A stretch of DNA of 64,000 bases from Cyathus striatus (lineage: Eukaryota > Basidiomycota > Agaricomycetes > Agaricales > Nidulariaceae): contig JAOVFP010000003.1 in the NCBI GenBank assembly GCA_025738555.1, positions 4,278,001 through 4,342,000 on the forward strand, in the 5' to 3' direction. The position numbers were made by a program, and so were the translations under genes. Below are positions 1-11,277 of this stretch, in pieces. Numbering within the stretch: position 1 is the stretch's first letter; every line of letters starts with the position of its first letter. Below the pieces are notes generated by a model. The model was not told the origin of the DNA. It did not search any database and saw only the letters and a list, made by a program, of their open reading frames with translations.

Positions 1-447
1 GAATAAAATGCCATAATAATTGAAAAATAAGTTTATTTTAAAAGCTGGTGTATCAGTATAGTGTCACACTCAATACTTAGTGTAACACTCAATGCTTAGT
101 GTCATGCTTAATGCATAGTGTCACACTCAATTCTTAGTGTCACACTTAATGCATAGTGTCACACTTAATGCTTAGCATCACACTCAATGCATAGTGTCAC
201 ACTTCATGCACAGTGTCACACTTAATGCTTAGTGTCACACAATTTTCTATTCTAATTTTCCAAAAGAAAATAAGTATAATAAGATTCTGTACAGAATTTT
301 TCAGGTCTGTAATGCGGAATTCTGTGTAATCCACACAGAATCAAAAAAACCTCTGCCAAATCTGTGCAGATTCTGCACAGACTCCAAAAATTCCATATGG
401 ATTCTGCACAGATCTGTACAGAACACCCGGCTAAGTGTAAAGAGCTC
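1..447 (-). mobile_element. hAT-like array-bearing element, right end cut off by window edge
   Basis: The end at 442-447 reads GAGCTC followed inward (reverse strand) by TTTACACTTAGCC and then imperfect copies of TCTGTACAGATTCTGCACAG. The same end occurs in opposite orientation at 3184. Inside lies a minisatellite array of the AGTGTCACACTCAATGCTT type. The other end lies left of the window, so no target duplication can be checked; the candidate duplicate would be CTTAGTTT (448-455). No coding capacity is seen. It belongs by its terminus to the same family as 3184-5881. Confidence 0.6.
60..243. repeat. Minisatellite, about 19-bp period
   Basis: About nine diverged units of AGTGTCACACTCAATGCTT. 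It is the reverse complement of the array type at 3453-5700. Units differ mostly by C/T and A/G transitions. Confidence 0.85.
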
Positions 448-1690
448 CTTAGTTTGACTTGTGCAAGCACAAAGTCTTAAGACCCACAACAAGGGATAAC
501 AAGTATCCCACTCACCCTGGGGAGATATACCTTTATATCCCAAATCTCAAATGTTGTCAAATGCTATTGATGTCAGCATGCCAGAAGGTTAGGATAGGAA
601 CAGGGTCGAAACAATAGACAAATATACCAGTCCAATGCCAAACCTAAGTCTGACAAAGCACATGTTTTATATAATTAAAACATGGTGAGTATAGCACAAA
701 TTGTATGGAGGAAATATCAGAATGCTAACAAAATAAGTGTGTCAACAAACCTAAGTTGTGAATAGCACACATGGAGTACTATCCCCAGCCTGATGGACAG
801 TACAGATCTGCCAGACACACAACTTGCTACCAAGAAATGTGTGTTCAATGATAATCCTAAGTTGTATGGATGTTGTGCATGCTGAACCTGGTGGGTACAA
901 CACATACTTGCCCATTGGAAAAGCCAGGGATTAATGTCAAGGTTTCAGATATGGTTGTTGCCAGAGACCAAAGTTTGAACCAAAGCTGCATGAGAAAAAG
1001 AGGAGTGAGAGGTTGTCAAGAAGGAGAGTATGCACTTTTCAAAACTGCCAGGCATGACCCTGGGACATCATCAGAGACCACAGGCAGTGGACAACATTAT
1101 TTGCTAGTAATGGAGAAACATTGGTAAATAGGCATTCCTGAGCCAGAAGAAGATGGGTCCAGGAGGCTGACATGAATGATGGAAGCAAGAGTGTAACCAA
1201 GGATGCTGCAAAGAAAACCACTAGTAGAGAAGATTATGGGTAAATATCAATGAAATTTAATGAGATAAAACATACATCTGGACAAGTTCATGATAAATTT
1301 GACAAACAATGAGGCAGAGTTGCTGGATGAGCAGTTGGCCACCACAAATATAAAATTAACAGTGAACATTTACCAGTACCAAATAGTTCTGAACAGGGTG
1401 AGGGATAATAAGATTGTATGGAGGGAGTATGAGGCAAATAGTAGAAATGGAAAAGTCAAGATCATGGTGGTTTGGAAGAAAGAGAGTGAAGGTGAGGCTG
1501 CAGAATATTTAGGTGGCTGGATGTCTTCCAACAGTCAAATAGCACTTCAGACTCCAATGGACCCATAATGAAATACATGACAGTTTACAGAGTAGAAAAT
1601 GAACATTGGAGGCTATTTAGACTTTCTTATAATCAATATTTTCTAAACAATATGCAGTACATAGACAAATTTCCTCAGCTTGGTATCAAC
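448..1690. other. Non-coding or strongly decayed stretch
   Basis: No recognisable domain in any frame. Two short open frames (870-1127 and 1290-1568, both +) have no familiar motif and ordinary AT-rich composition. I regard them as chance frames. Confidence 0.4.
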
Positions 1691-1710
1691 TTCAAAGTTC
1701 AAAAACTTGA

Positions 1711-2530
1711 TCAATCACTCAATGTCCCCACCATTTCCTCCTCTGCAGTCTCAGCCACAACTGTCAAACAAAAAACCATCCTATCTATAATAATTTTCAC
1801 CAAATCCACCAGATCCCCATGTTGTATATGACCAGGATCAGTCACCTCCCAAATGAACCCCATATGTACCACAATCATGCCCTTCATATACTCCACATAA
1901 TGCAGCATTTCCAGCACCTCCATCATTAGAAACATATGCATATGCTACTGAACCTCCTCAGATCCAACATGGTAATTGTCCATCTCCACCTTATGTAGTT
2001 TTATATACTCCTGTGGTGTCAAGGAGGTACTTCAAATTCACTGGGGGGTGGGGTGTTCTCAAGAGTATGAACCTGGTGGATTCAATGAATTGTAGGAGAC
2101 CTTTGGTGTGTTATTGGTAGGGTTGGGCTTGGAATTGCATTATGATGTGGAGGGCATCTGCTCTTATGCCCTTTGGGTTTTTTGTGTAGGCAGTGAATAG
2201 TGTTATGGCAATGGAAGTGATTGAGAGGCCTGTGCAAGTTCTGTTGGCAGTTGGGAATAGTGAAGGACAGTGGGTGGGACATACTGGTTATCACAGCTAG
2301 CACCTTTGATTGCTGAGTTCCATCACACCTGTAGAGTATCCTGGAAAAGAGTGTACCAGTGGGGATGCTGGATGCTACACTAGGGAAGTACAGTGTTGCA
2401 TGTAAGTGCAGGAGCAGGAGACAAGATGGAAACAGTGCAAAAGGGTAACCCATGTAGTGCAGTGCAATACCTTGACAATGTCCTTCATACTATGGGCATC
2501 AATGAGAGTGGGGGTATAAGAGAACCCTGT
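1711..2530 (-). pseudogene. Decayed paralog of the gene at 9991-10912
   Basis: The reverse-strand translation of 1711-1941 aligns with the C-terminal part of the protein encoded at 9991-10912. Shared pieces are EVL-x-L-x-YVE, VV-x-M, LVDLVKIII against VVLLDYIMV, and VAETAEEE against VACIAEEEE. Further upstream, DNA at about 2290-2530 matches exon 1 of that gene (SIP..G-TL-F--I-Y around 2330-2360, then the AACTCAGCAATCAAAGGTGCTAG region). Stops and frame breaks interrupt it throughout, and CpG is almost absent while the intact relative keeps many. It is read as an old, mutated duplicate. Confidence 0.7.
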
Positions 2531-3183
2531 GCAAGTACTGTCAGTGTGGCCCTTCCAAGTCAAATCACAGTGCTGCTGTCATATATCAGAATGTGGACTC
2601 AGACCTGAGCCAACTCAGGGCAAGACACCAGATGACAGAGCAACTTGGAGCAAACAGTCAAGAAGCATTTGAGAGATAGGATGGGATGGAAAGGAAGGAG
2701 AGATAAGAAAGCTGAGCATGCTCAGTGTAGTAGTATGATAAATTCAATGCACTGAGTCATCTATCAACACAGTTGTAGTTCAGTGTATCATCAATGGGTC
2801 ACCACATATACTGTACCATTTCGACTAACTGTTCATCAATTTATGCTGTGACAACAATGAACAGTTTGACTCTCTGTTCAAATTTCAGTGTGATGTGTGA
2901 CAAATGGACATCTGTTCATCACTAAACAATTTTTAGCCAATATTTTAACAAATAACAATGAAATTATTTTATAATTATAACTATTTCCTTGTACCTCTGT
3001 TCATGTGGCAATGTGATGTATAGTGCTCTGCAAAACAGGTCTCAGTCTGGTTTGCATGTGTGGGTTAGGGTGGGCCCAGTAGGAGTCTAATTCACTGTGT
3101 GAAGCAGTGCTAATTAGCAGGGGTATGGGGGGCATGCCCCCAAGGAGAAAATTTGCTAATTAGCAATGTGAATCAGCAAATCT
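2531..3183. other. Non-coding stretch with a one-sided MITE end
   Basis: At 2809-2832 a sequence like CTGTACCATTTCGACTAACT resembles the left end of the mariner-type MITEs seen elsewhere (18542, 43108), but no matching right end was found. TGTTCATG/CATCAC-type interior motifs follow to about 3010. The rest shows nothing recognisable. Confidence 0.4.
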
Positions 3184-3452
3184 GAGCTCTTTACACTTAG
3201 CCAGGTGTTCTGTACAGATCCATGCAGAATCCATGCAGAATCCATATGGAATTTTCGGAACCTGTGCAGAATCTGTACAGATTTTTTTCTTTTTGGCAGA
3301 GGTTTTTTTGGGTCTGTACAGATTCTGCACAGATTCTGCACAGAATAAAAAATTCCGTGTGGATTCTGCAGAATTCCGCATTACAGACCTGAAAAATTCT
3401 GTACAGAATCTTATTATACTTATTTCCTTATAGAAAATTAGAATAGAAAATT

Positions 3453-5700
3453 GTGTGATACTAAGCACTAAGTGTGACACTACATTGATTGTGACATTAA
3501 GTGTTGAGTGTGATACTAAGGGTTAAGTGTGACACTATGCATTGAGTGTCACACTAAGGGTTAAGCATGATACTAAGTGTTGAGTGTGACACTATGGGTT
3601 GAGTGTGACACTACATGTTAAGTGTGATACTAAGGGTTGAGCGTGACACTAAGCATTCAGTGTGACACTAAGTATTGAGTGTGACACTATGTGTTAAGCA
3701 TGATACTAAGTGTTGAGTGTGACACTAAGCACTGAGTGTGACACTATAGGTTGAGCATGACACTGAGAGTTGAGTGTGACACTATGTGTTAAGTGTGATA
3801 CTAAGTATTGAGTGTGACACTATGTGTTAAGTGTGATACTAAGTATTGAGTGTGACACTAGGGGTTGAGTGTGACACTGAGGGTTGAGTGTGACACTACA
3901 TGTTAAGTGGGTTGAGTGTGACACTTAGTGTTGAGCATGATACTAAGTATTGAGTGTGACACTAAGTGTTGAGCATGATACTAAGGATTAAGCGTGACAC
4001 TAAGGGTTGAGCATGACACTAAGGGTTAAGTGTGACACTAAGGGTTAAGCGTGACACTAAGTGTTGAGTGTGATACTAAGGGTTGAGTGTGACACTAAGC
4101 ATTGAGTGTGATACTAAGTGTTGAGTGTGACACTAAGGGTTAAGCGTGACACTAAGTGTTGAGTGTGACACTAAGGGTTGAGTGTGACACTAAGGGTTGA
4201 GTGTGACACTAAGGGTTGAGTGTGACACCAAGTGTTGAGTGTGACACTGAGGGTTGAGTGTGACACTACATGTTAAGTGGGTTGAGTGTGACACTAAGTG
4301 TTGAGCATGATACTAAGGGTTAAGCGTGACACTAAGGGTTAAGCATGACACTAAGGGTTGAGTGTGACACTAAGTGTTGAGCATGACACTAAGGGTTGAG
4401 CATGACACTAAGGGTTAAGCATGACACTAAGTGTTGAGTGTGATACTAAGGGTTAAGCATGACACTAAGTGTTGAGCGTGATACTAAGGGTTGAGTGTGA
4501 CACTAAGCATTGAGTGTGACACTAAGTGTTGAGTGTGACACTAAGGGTTGAGCATGACACTAAGTGTTGAGTGTGACACTAAGGGTTGAGTGTGACACTA
4601 AGCATGTTAGATATTCAGGGTTGCACAGCTTCTTTGACAGCTGTCACTTGTCACTTGTCATACTTGACAGATCTGTGATTGACAGATCTGTGATTGACAG
4701 ATCTGTGATTGACAGATACTTGATTGACAAATATGTGATTGACAGATTGACAGCTGTCAGTTACCTTAGTTACAGGACTTTGGTTGGACTTTGGTAAACA
4801 CCCTCAGTATATAAACACTCTGTAACTTGATAGTTGATAACAAGTTTCCTCCCTATCTTGTGTCTGTGTCTGTGTTTGTGTCTGAGTCTTTGCTCCACTA
4901 TCACCCTCTTTGCTCTTCATTATCCTCTATTCTCTCTCTACCACACTCCTTATTCTTTGTTACTTCTGACAAAGCATTGAGTGTGACACTAAGGGTTGAG
5001 CGTGACACTAAGGGTTGAGCATGACACTAAGGGTTGAGCATGACACTAAGGGTTGAGCATGACACTAAGGGTTAAGTGTGATACTAAGGGTTAAGTGTGA
5101 CACTAAGGGTTAAGCGTGACACTAAGGGTTGAGCATGATACTAAGGGTTGAGTGTGACACTAAGCATTGAGTGTGACACCAAGTGTTGAGTGTGACACCA
5201 AGGGTTGAGTGTGACACCAAGGGTTGAGTGTAACACCAAGGGTTGAGTGTGACACCAAGGGTTGAGTGTGACACCAAGGGTTGAGTGTAACACCAAGGGT
5301 TGAGTGTGACACCAAGTGTTGAGTGTGACACCAAGTGTTGAGTGTGACACTAAAGGGTTAAGCTTGATACTAAGTGTTGAGTGTGATACTAAGGATTGAG
5401 TGTGACACTAAGCATTGAGCATGACACTCTGCATTAAGCATGACACTAAGTGTTGAGTGTGACATGAAGTGTTGAGTGCGACACTCTGCATTAAGCATGA
5501 CACTATACATTAAGTGTGATACTAAGTGTTGAGTGTGACACTATGCATTAAACATGAAACTATACATTAAGTGTAATACTAAGTGTTGAGTGTGACATTA
5601 TACATTAAGCATGACACTAAGTGTTGAGTGTGACACTATGCATTGAGTGTGATACTATACATTAAGCATGACACTATGCATTGAGCATGATACTATATAT
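3453..5700 (+). repeat. Long minisatellite, about 19-bp unit
   Basis: More than 100 imperfect copies of AAGGGTTGAGTGTGACACT, interrupted by the solo LTR at 4605-4971. The commonest variants are GAGCGTGACAC, GAGCATGACAC and GAGTGTGACAC, exactly the products expected from C-to-T change at a CpG on either strand. Blocks of one variant, such as ACACCAAGGGTTGAGTGT at 5175-5330, suggest local amplification. Open frames across it are periodicity artefacts. Confidence 0.9.
4605..4971 (+). mobile_element. Solo LTR inserted in the minisatellite
   Basis: It begins TGTTAGATATTC and ends CTTCTGACA, flanked by a perfect 5-bp duplication AAGCA (4600-4604 and 4972-4976). A homologous LTR lies at 21489-21774 with its own duplication. 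A TATATAAACACTCTGTAACT segment about 200 bases in resembles an LTR promoter region. The GACAGATCTGTGATT segment is repeated locally. TG...CA termini and a 5-bp duplication are standard for LTR retrotransposons; the internal region was lost by LTR recombination. Confidence 0.88.
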
Positions 5701-5881
5701 TGAGTGTATCACAGATTTCATGTAGTGTCACACTTGACACCTGTGACAAGGCAGCAATGCATGAATCCACACAGAATCCATATAGAATATTCACCTCTAA
5801 TAATAATAATAGCCACTATATAAATTCTGTATGGTATCTATACAGGTCTGTACAGACCTCTTGGGGGAGTGTAAATTACTG

Positions 5882-7212
5882 GCAAATCCAGGCTATTTCA
5901 CATGCTGATTAGCAATATTGTGCAGCAGGTACCACTACATATCTTACCACATTTCTACATCTATATTAGTTATTCATACCCACTCAACTTGATTCATCTT
6001 TGATTTATGTCATCAACCAGTCAGCTTCTGTTGGAACAGTTTGTTTTCTGAGAGAAGTATCCATGATGACAGCAGTACCAATGCTGATCAGATTGGAAGG
6101 CTCCTCATTGATAGTTTCATTATCCAAGATATTGCTATAGTGGGAGAGGTTGAAATGAGTGGCCAGAGTAAGAGTAAAGCCATTTTACACTGTTACTTCA
6201 TTCAGAAGCCCTTCATCCAACCATTCAGAATGTTACTTGATGGATCCTGAGTGTGAATTTCATACTCTTGTATTTCATCACTATTCCCTTCATCCACCTC
6301 TTCCACATCAACATTCACCTTCTCAATTGTTGCATGAATATTGCACCATTTAACAATTAGAGGTTTAGGCTTTGGTTTCTCCTATGTGATAAATAAGTAT
6401 GCATTATGAGAAATTATGATACCAGTATGTATGCTTTTTCACCCACCATTTGATTGTACTGACATAGGAGTTAGGTGGTCAGCAATGGTGCTGATTTTCT
6501 GGCTTTTACATTTTGACCCATTCAACCAAGATTCCACTAACATTACTCTCTTGTCAGCCATGGATATCAGGACAACAGAAAAGATCTTTATAGCAATGGC
6601 CTATTATAATGTATGTGAGTGAATTGAAGGGCTTTGAGTGATATTTTTAAACTCTTACCACAAGAACATCTGCATGTTCCTCATTTGACAGGTGCTCCCA
6701 GCATTCATGAAGCAGCTCATTTACTTTCCATGAATAGTTGAGTGGCTCAGTGCCTTTGCAGTAGCAGTTAAATTGTACTCTCAGCATGACAGGGGTTTAC
6801 CTCCTTCATCACCTCTTTTGCTTGATCTACTGTATGTCCATTCTCCTTGTAAAGTGTTCCATATTCATTCTTCAGCAACACTTGCAGTGAAAGTAGAATT
6901 TATTTTTCAGCCTCTGGCTTAGAAATTATGGATGGGAAGCTCCCAGCACAAATATTAAGTGTTGGTATGGCCAGTGGATTAGGATTAAAGAGAATGGGTG
7001 CAAGTTGGTTTGCTTTATGAGGCCACAATTAGTGATATCTAAAATCAAGTGGTGCCATTGATACATACAAGGATCCAACATAAACACTGCCAAGTAAACA
7101 TTTCTGGCAATTTCATTTTCAATGAGCAGTGATAACCTAAGGTTTGCAATTTGATTAACTTCATTCTTAATACTCTACATATACTTCAGCAACTTCAGTC
7201 CATCATCTATTA
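5882..7212. other. Unassigned stretch, possible decayed gene on the reverse strand
   Basis: Reverse-strand translations around 6640-6890 have coding-like runs (for example YCKGTEPLNYSWKVNELLHE and LLKNEYGTLYKENGH), but no frame stays open and I recognise no family. The forward frames 6041-6250 and 6416-6622 carry no motif. Confidence 0.3.
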
Positions 7213-9594
7213 CTGGACTCTTTCAACCAAGTGTTCCAAGGGGGCACATGAAAAAAAATTAATGACCTGAGGTTGATTTTTTTTAAATCAGGTCCCTACC
7301 CTACCCTACCTACCTATTTCGCTTACCAATCCGATCAAATTTCCATTTAAGGAATGTAATCTATTTTAAGCTGCCCTAACTTACAGTTGCTCTTTGGTTT
7401 CTCTGTGTCTTTACCTATGTATTGCTTGCAGGTCCACAGGTTGAGTTACTGAAGGTTCCAATTGGGAAAATATTTCATCATGTATTGTGAGCATATATAT
7501 ATCAAGTAGTCAATATGATTTACAAGATTAGAAGTATACAAAGCTGGAACTACATAACAAGTCTGTGAGCACTGGAATAACAGTGGCATATTAGATAAAT
7601 TAGAAAACCTACAGTTGAAATATAGTGATGCAAGCAATAAGGTCTTGGGCATTCCTGTTTCATATGTAGTCTGTTTAAACAATAGGTATAGAAATATATA
7701 TTGGAGATCACTATATTAATTTGAACTTTGAAGTACTTAAGTATTAAATACCTAAGTAATAGTGCTCAATCTTCAAATTAATGGCTGGAGACATTGACTT
7801 ATAATATAATTGTTACTGTTGCAGCTATATTCTCCTATTTCACACTGAACTGAAGGAAAAGACAAGTCAAATAAAGCTACTAAGTCATAGCACTGTACCA
7901 TTTAAATCAATTTGACAATCACACATCACAGGAACCTTGTGTAGTGACAAAATCTGGCAGTTGTCATGCATAACAGAGGCCTAGTGTCAAAAGGTACTGA
8001 TATCATGGATTTGTCACAGATAGTAGCATGTAGGGTGCCAAACAGTTTATCAGACAGAATTTGGCCTTGAACTTCTATAGTTCACTTCAATCATTGTTAC
8101 AGTATTGCAAGGCCCAAATTTATATACTATAAGTATTGCTCATAACTAGTTTGGGAATTATTTAAGAGTGCCAAAATTTTACATAAGTATGTCACAGTGC
8201 TGCTCATAGCAGTGTTGAAATCTTATAGTGGTTTTTCTTGTCATGGTGCCTACCCTGTGTTAAATTGATTAAAATGGTACAGTATACTGTACCAATTGAA
8301 ATAGTTCAGCAGTCACACATCACAGAGCCCTCAAATATGCCAAAATTTGGCATATGTCACATGTCATTTTTGCAACTGCTGAATGTTATAATGGTTCAAA
8401 AAAATTGTCTATTTCAGTGCATAAACATGAAAAATTGCATTATATTTGCTCTAGCAATAATTTACTTGAAGTTAGAGCAAGCAAGAGGTACTTAATCAAT
8501 ATCAGAACCATGTCAACTGTTTGACATTCTTCCAAAAAATCTATGCTAGGAATTGGTATACAACATATTGTTTGCAAGTCATTAACAGTTGGGAGCTCTA
8601 GTAAGCTCAGAAGATCATTTGGAGTGATTACAACTGATGCATGGTTTTTGTGTACAGTTGGACCTTGGTAGTGGAATTCGAAAACAGTAAGAGGGGGGTT
8701 TAGCAAGCAGACAGTGCTGGGAATGATGAGGGCAGAGTCATTTGATTGTATATAAAGTATATATCTGTAGTGAATGGAAACAAAAACTGAATCTATCATG
8801 TCAGACAATGAGTTACTGTCTTCAGCTGTAGCTGCTAGAAATTGATAGAAAAGTTAATACATCCAAACAAGCAGTCTGTGGTAAATTTCTTATCTCGGTT
8901 TACCTGTGAGCACCAAAACCCTCTACACCATTAACACATTAAAAATTTTGTTGTTGGTAAGTACACCTGCTGAAAAATTCTCAATATCACATCTGAAAAA
9001 GCTACTGCCGAATGCATTCAGCAGTTGGGCATGTCACACACATTGGGGGATGCTGATCTATTTCAATTGGTACAGTACTAGAGTCAATAAGTGGGACTCA
9101 AGAGTTTTAATGCATACTTGAATGTATTAATGAATATTGATTATGGTCATGATTGTACTTAGTCTTGAGCACAACTACATATGTCTTAAATCACTATTAA
9201 TCTATTTGACATTTATCTAGACAAATAAAAGTGAAATTACATGAATATAGAGCAGTCAACATGTTATAAAACTTCAGAAAAAGCCAGGTCAAGCCATGTT
9301 ATGGAGGGTTCCATAAAAAATTTCAGGCCATTGGCTTGACCCTACCTACCCTACCCCCCATGGGAAATTATGGTTGGCATGCCCCCTTGAAGTGTTCAGT
9401 CACGCATCATGCAGGGCATTTGAACTGAACACTTGACACTTAATTAGCCGATTTTTCCGCCTGTGCCGGGCAGCTGTAGGGGCATGAACAGAACCACCAG
9501 GTGTCATGCATCAACTCAGAGTTTGAACACTTGGTCAAACCAATTTTTCGCATCACACACCAGAAGCCATGAACAAGTGGTCAAAAGTCTCCAG
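7213..9594. mobile_element. Mariner-type MITE split by a hAT insertion
   Basis: The left end CTGGACTCTTTCAACCAAGT (7213) and the right end read inward CTGGAGACTTTTGACCACTT (ending 9594) are inverted copies. TA dinucleotides flank both ends (7211-7212, 9595-9596). Removing the nested element at 7237-9389 and one copy of its target duplication leaves about 220 bp, similar to the other MITEs of this type in the window (237-391 bp). The interior motif TGTTCAGTCACGCATCA is shared with those copies. Confidence 0.72.
7237..9389. mobile_element. hAT-type element inserted in the MITE, coding capacity decayed
   Basis: Terminal inverted repeats CAAGGGGGCA, flanked by a perfect 8-bp duplication AAGTGTTC (7229-7236 and 9390-9397). 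Tracts of CCCTACCCTACC lie near both ends. No convincing transposase motif could be read: the longest frame, 8440-8808 on the reverse strand, has no feature I recognise. Around 7893 and 8283 there are degenerate MITE-like ends. It is either a non-autonomous derivative or a very old copy. Confidence 0.75.
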
Positions 9595-9597
9595 TAC

Positions 9598-9990
9598 AAT
9601 GAGATCTTGCAGCTGTGCAACACAGCAAGCCAAAAGGTGTAAATAATAGGCTACATATCTAGAATATGATATTATAAAGAGTTCTTCTGTGTTGGAGCTA
9701 TTTAGCACTAATTCACATGTCATTTTTAACTGTCTCTTAAGTAGTTGCTAATTGGCTAGCTAAATAGCCATGTGAACTAGGCCATGTGAGTTTCACAAAG
9801 CTATTTCCTGGAGCACTAGTGATGCATGATGAAAGGTATATTTGTTCATGTTCACGGCATCATATGATGCATTACTGAACAGTTGGTTGAAAGGATACAA
9901 TACCTCGTATTGAGCTTCCCTCTAGGCTGACGGAAGACAGTTAGTGAAACCAAACCTGCTATGTATAACTCCCAAGTGAATACCACAACA
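9598..9990. other. Intergenic, MITE remnants
   Basis: Contains an imperfect inverted repeat around 9700-9775 (GCTATTTAGCAC..GCTAATTGGCTAGC) and a single right MITE end, GAACAGTTGGTTGAAAGGAT, at 9868-9887 with no partner. No gene seen. Confidence 0.4.
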
Positions 9991-10912
9991 TCATCCAATA
10001 ACCTGTACATCACCCTTACCCTTCTCTTCCTCCTTCCAATTCTTATCACCCATTACGCGATCGCCCAACTTCCCCGCCTCTTCCTCCTCCGCAATGCAAG
10101 CCACTAGGGTCAAATGTTCAAGGACCGATACCATAATATAATCTAACAAAACTACTGGACCCAGCTCCTGCAGATGAACATCAATTATGAAGTTCATTGC
10201 CTTCATACACACCACAAGATTCCGCTTTGCAAACTCCACATAACGAAGCGTATCCAGCACCTCCTGTGACATAGGCAGATGCAGAAGCTGCAGAGCATCC
10301 GCCTCGTATTTGTCCATTTCTGCTTGATGTAGCTTGATATACTTTTCTATGATATCGGGGAAGTATTTTAGGTGCAGTGGGGGATCAGTTGCTTTCGCGA
10401 GAAAGGACGTTATGGTTTTGATGGACTGGAGGAGACCTAATGCTGAGATATTCGAGTAGGTATGGGCTTGGAGCTGGGATATGATGTCGAGGGCTGTTGC
10501 TCTTCTATAAAGGTCGTATGCGGTGTTCCAGGTGGATATAGCAAAGACGAGGGAGGCTATTGAGAGGCCTGCTGAGTGTCAATCAATTGGGTGATGAATG
10601 AATGAACTGTGGTGGGACGTACCGACTATCGTACCTAGCACCTTTGAGTGTTGAGTTCCATCGGGCCTGTAGCGGATTCTGTACAAAAGTGTGCGAGCGG
10701 GGATGCTTGAGGTTGAGCTAGAGATGCTCTGTGGACACGTTGATGTTGTGTGTAATGTTCGTGGTGCAAAGGGGAGTCTGGTGACAGGTAGCTTAGAACT
10801 AGTAGTTGCCCATATTCGAGGGAACTGGAGAAGACGAGGTACAAGAGACGCAGACGGGCAGGCCGTTCAGTGTAGTGCGATACCTCGACAGTGTCCTAAG
10901 TGCTATGGACAT
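9991..10912 (-). CDS. Uncharacterised two-exon protein, exon 1 structure uncertain
   Basis: Exon 2 (10571 down to the stop at 9991-9993) encodes about 190 residues: a hydrophobic helix GLSIASLVFAIS, then RRATALDIISQLQ, LHLKYFPDIIEKYIKLHQAE and an acidic/basic tail with EEEEAG and KEEEKGKGD. The intron is 10572-10622 (GTACGT...CTCAG), and the upstream exon reads RYRPDGTQHSKVLGTIV into it. Going further up, the frame stays open to about 10880 but meets a stop without an ATG. The nearest ATG (10910-10912) begins SIALRTLSRYRTT in another frame, so either an unseen intron or a frameshift lies in exon 1. No known domain is recognised. The hydrophobic helix makes a membrane or organelle role possible, but that is a guess. 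It has a dead paralog at 1711-2530, and composition here is GC-balanced and CpG-rich, unlike the repeats. Confidence 0.6.
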
Positions 10913-11277
10913 CGATGAGAAGAAACGGTGGGAGTGGAACCATCAAGCATGCACGGGTCAAATTTCAATGCCCACCTAAAGCAGCCGGCATTTCATTGGT
11001 TTGGACTCCGAAGACCAGTGGCAGCAAACAAGCAGCAAGACATCCATGTATCAGACAGTAGAACAATCAGACTAAAGATCTGGGATGGAGAAAGAGACGA
11101 GCACGATTAACCCTAACATGGATGCTAACGCTGACTCTCTTTCCAAATAACTCGGATTTTAAGCAACACTAGCCATTTGGATCTAACTCGACCACAACCC
11201 AAAGCGACTACCCCACAATGAACCATCCATCGATCACCTAGCCACCCAACTAATCCCCTCCACCCCCCACCTCACCA

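Larger units (their letters stand above)
3184..5881 (+). mobile_element. hAT-like non-autonomous element filled with minisatellite
   Basis: The left end is GAGCTCTTTACACTTAGCC (3184). The right end, read inward on the reverse strand, is CAGTAATTTACACTCCCCC (ending 5881). The flanking 8 bases are GCAAATCT (3176-3183) and GCAAATCC (5882-5889), a target duplication with one mismatch. Subterminal repeats of the TCTGTACAGATTC / CTGCACAGA type sit just inside both ends. The interior is a 2.2-kb minisatellite with a nested solo LTR (4605-4971). There is no transposase, so it must be mobilised in trans if at all. TIR plus an 8-bp duplication points to the hAT superfamily; the assignment is by structure only. 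Confidence 0.75.

Noticed and set aside
3900..4600. Interstitial telomere repeats (AGGGTTA seen repeatedly)
   Set aside because: AGGGTTA is only 7 bases of the 19-bp minisatellite unit and never occurs in uninterrupted TTAGGG runs.
5122..5350. Open reading frames of about 70 codons (STLGVTLNPW periodic peptide)
   Set aside because: Pure translation of the minisatellite; the unit length keeps frames open by chance.
3453..5700. CRISPR-like regular repeat
   Set aside because: There are no unique spacers: the whole 19-bp unit repeats head to tail with point variants, and the genome is fungal.
7237..9389. Active hAT transposase gene in this element
   Set aside because: No frame contains the dimerisation motif or the catalytic blocks that are readable in the hATs at 42692 and 55591.
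10635..10844. Reverse-strand frame of 69 codons as a separate gene
   Set aside because: Overlaps exon 1 of the 9991-10912 gene in another frame and has no continuation across the intron.
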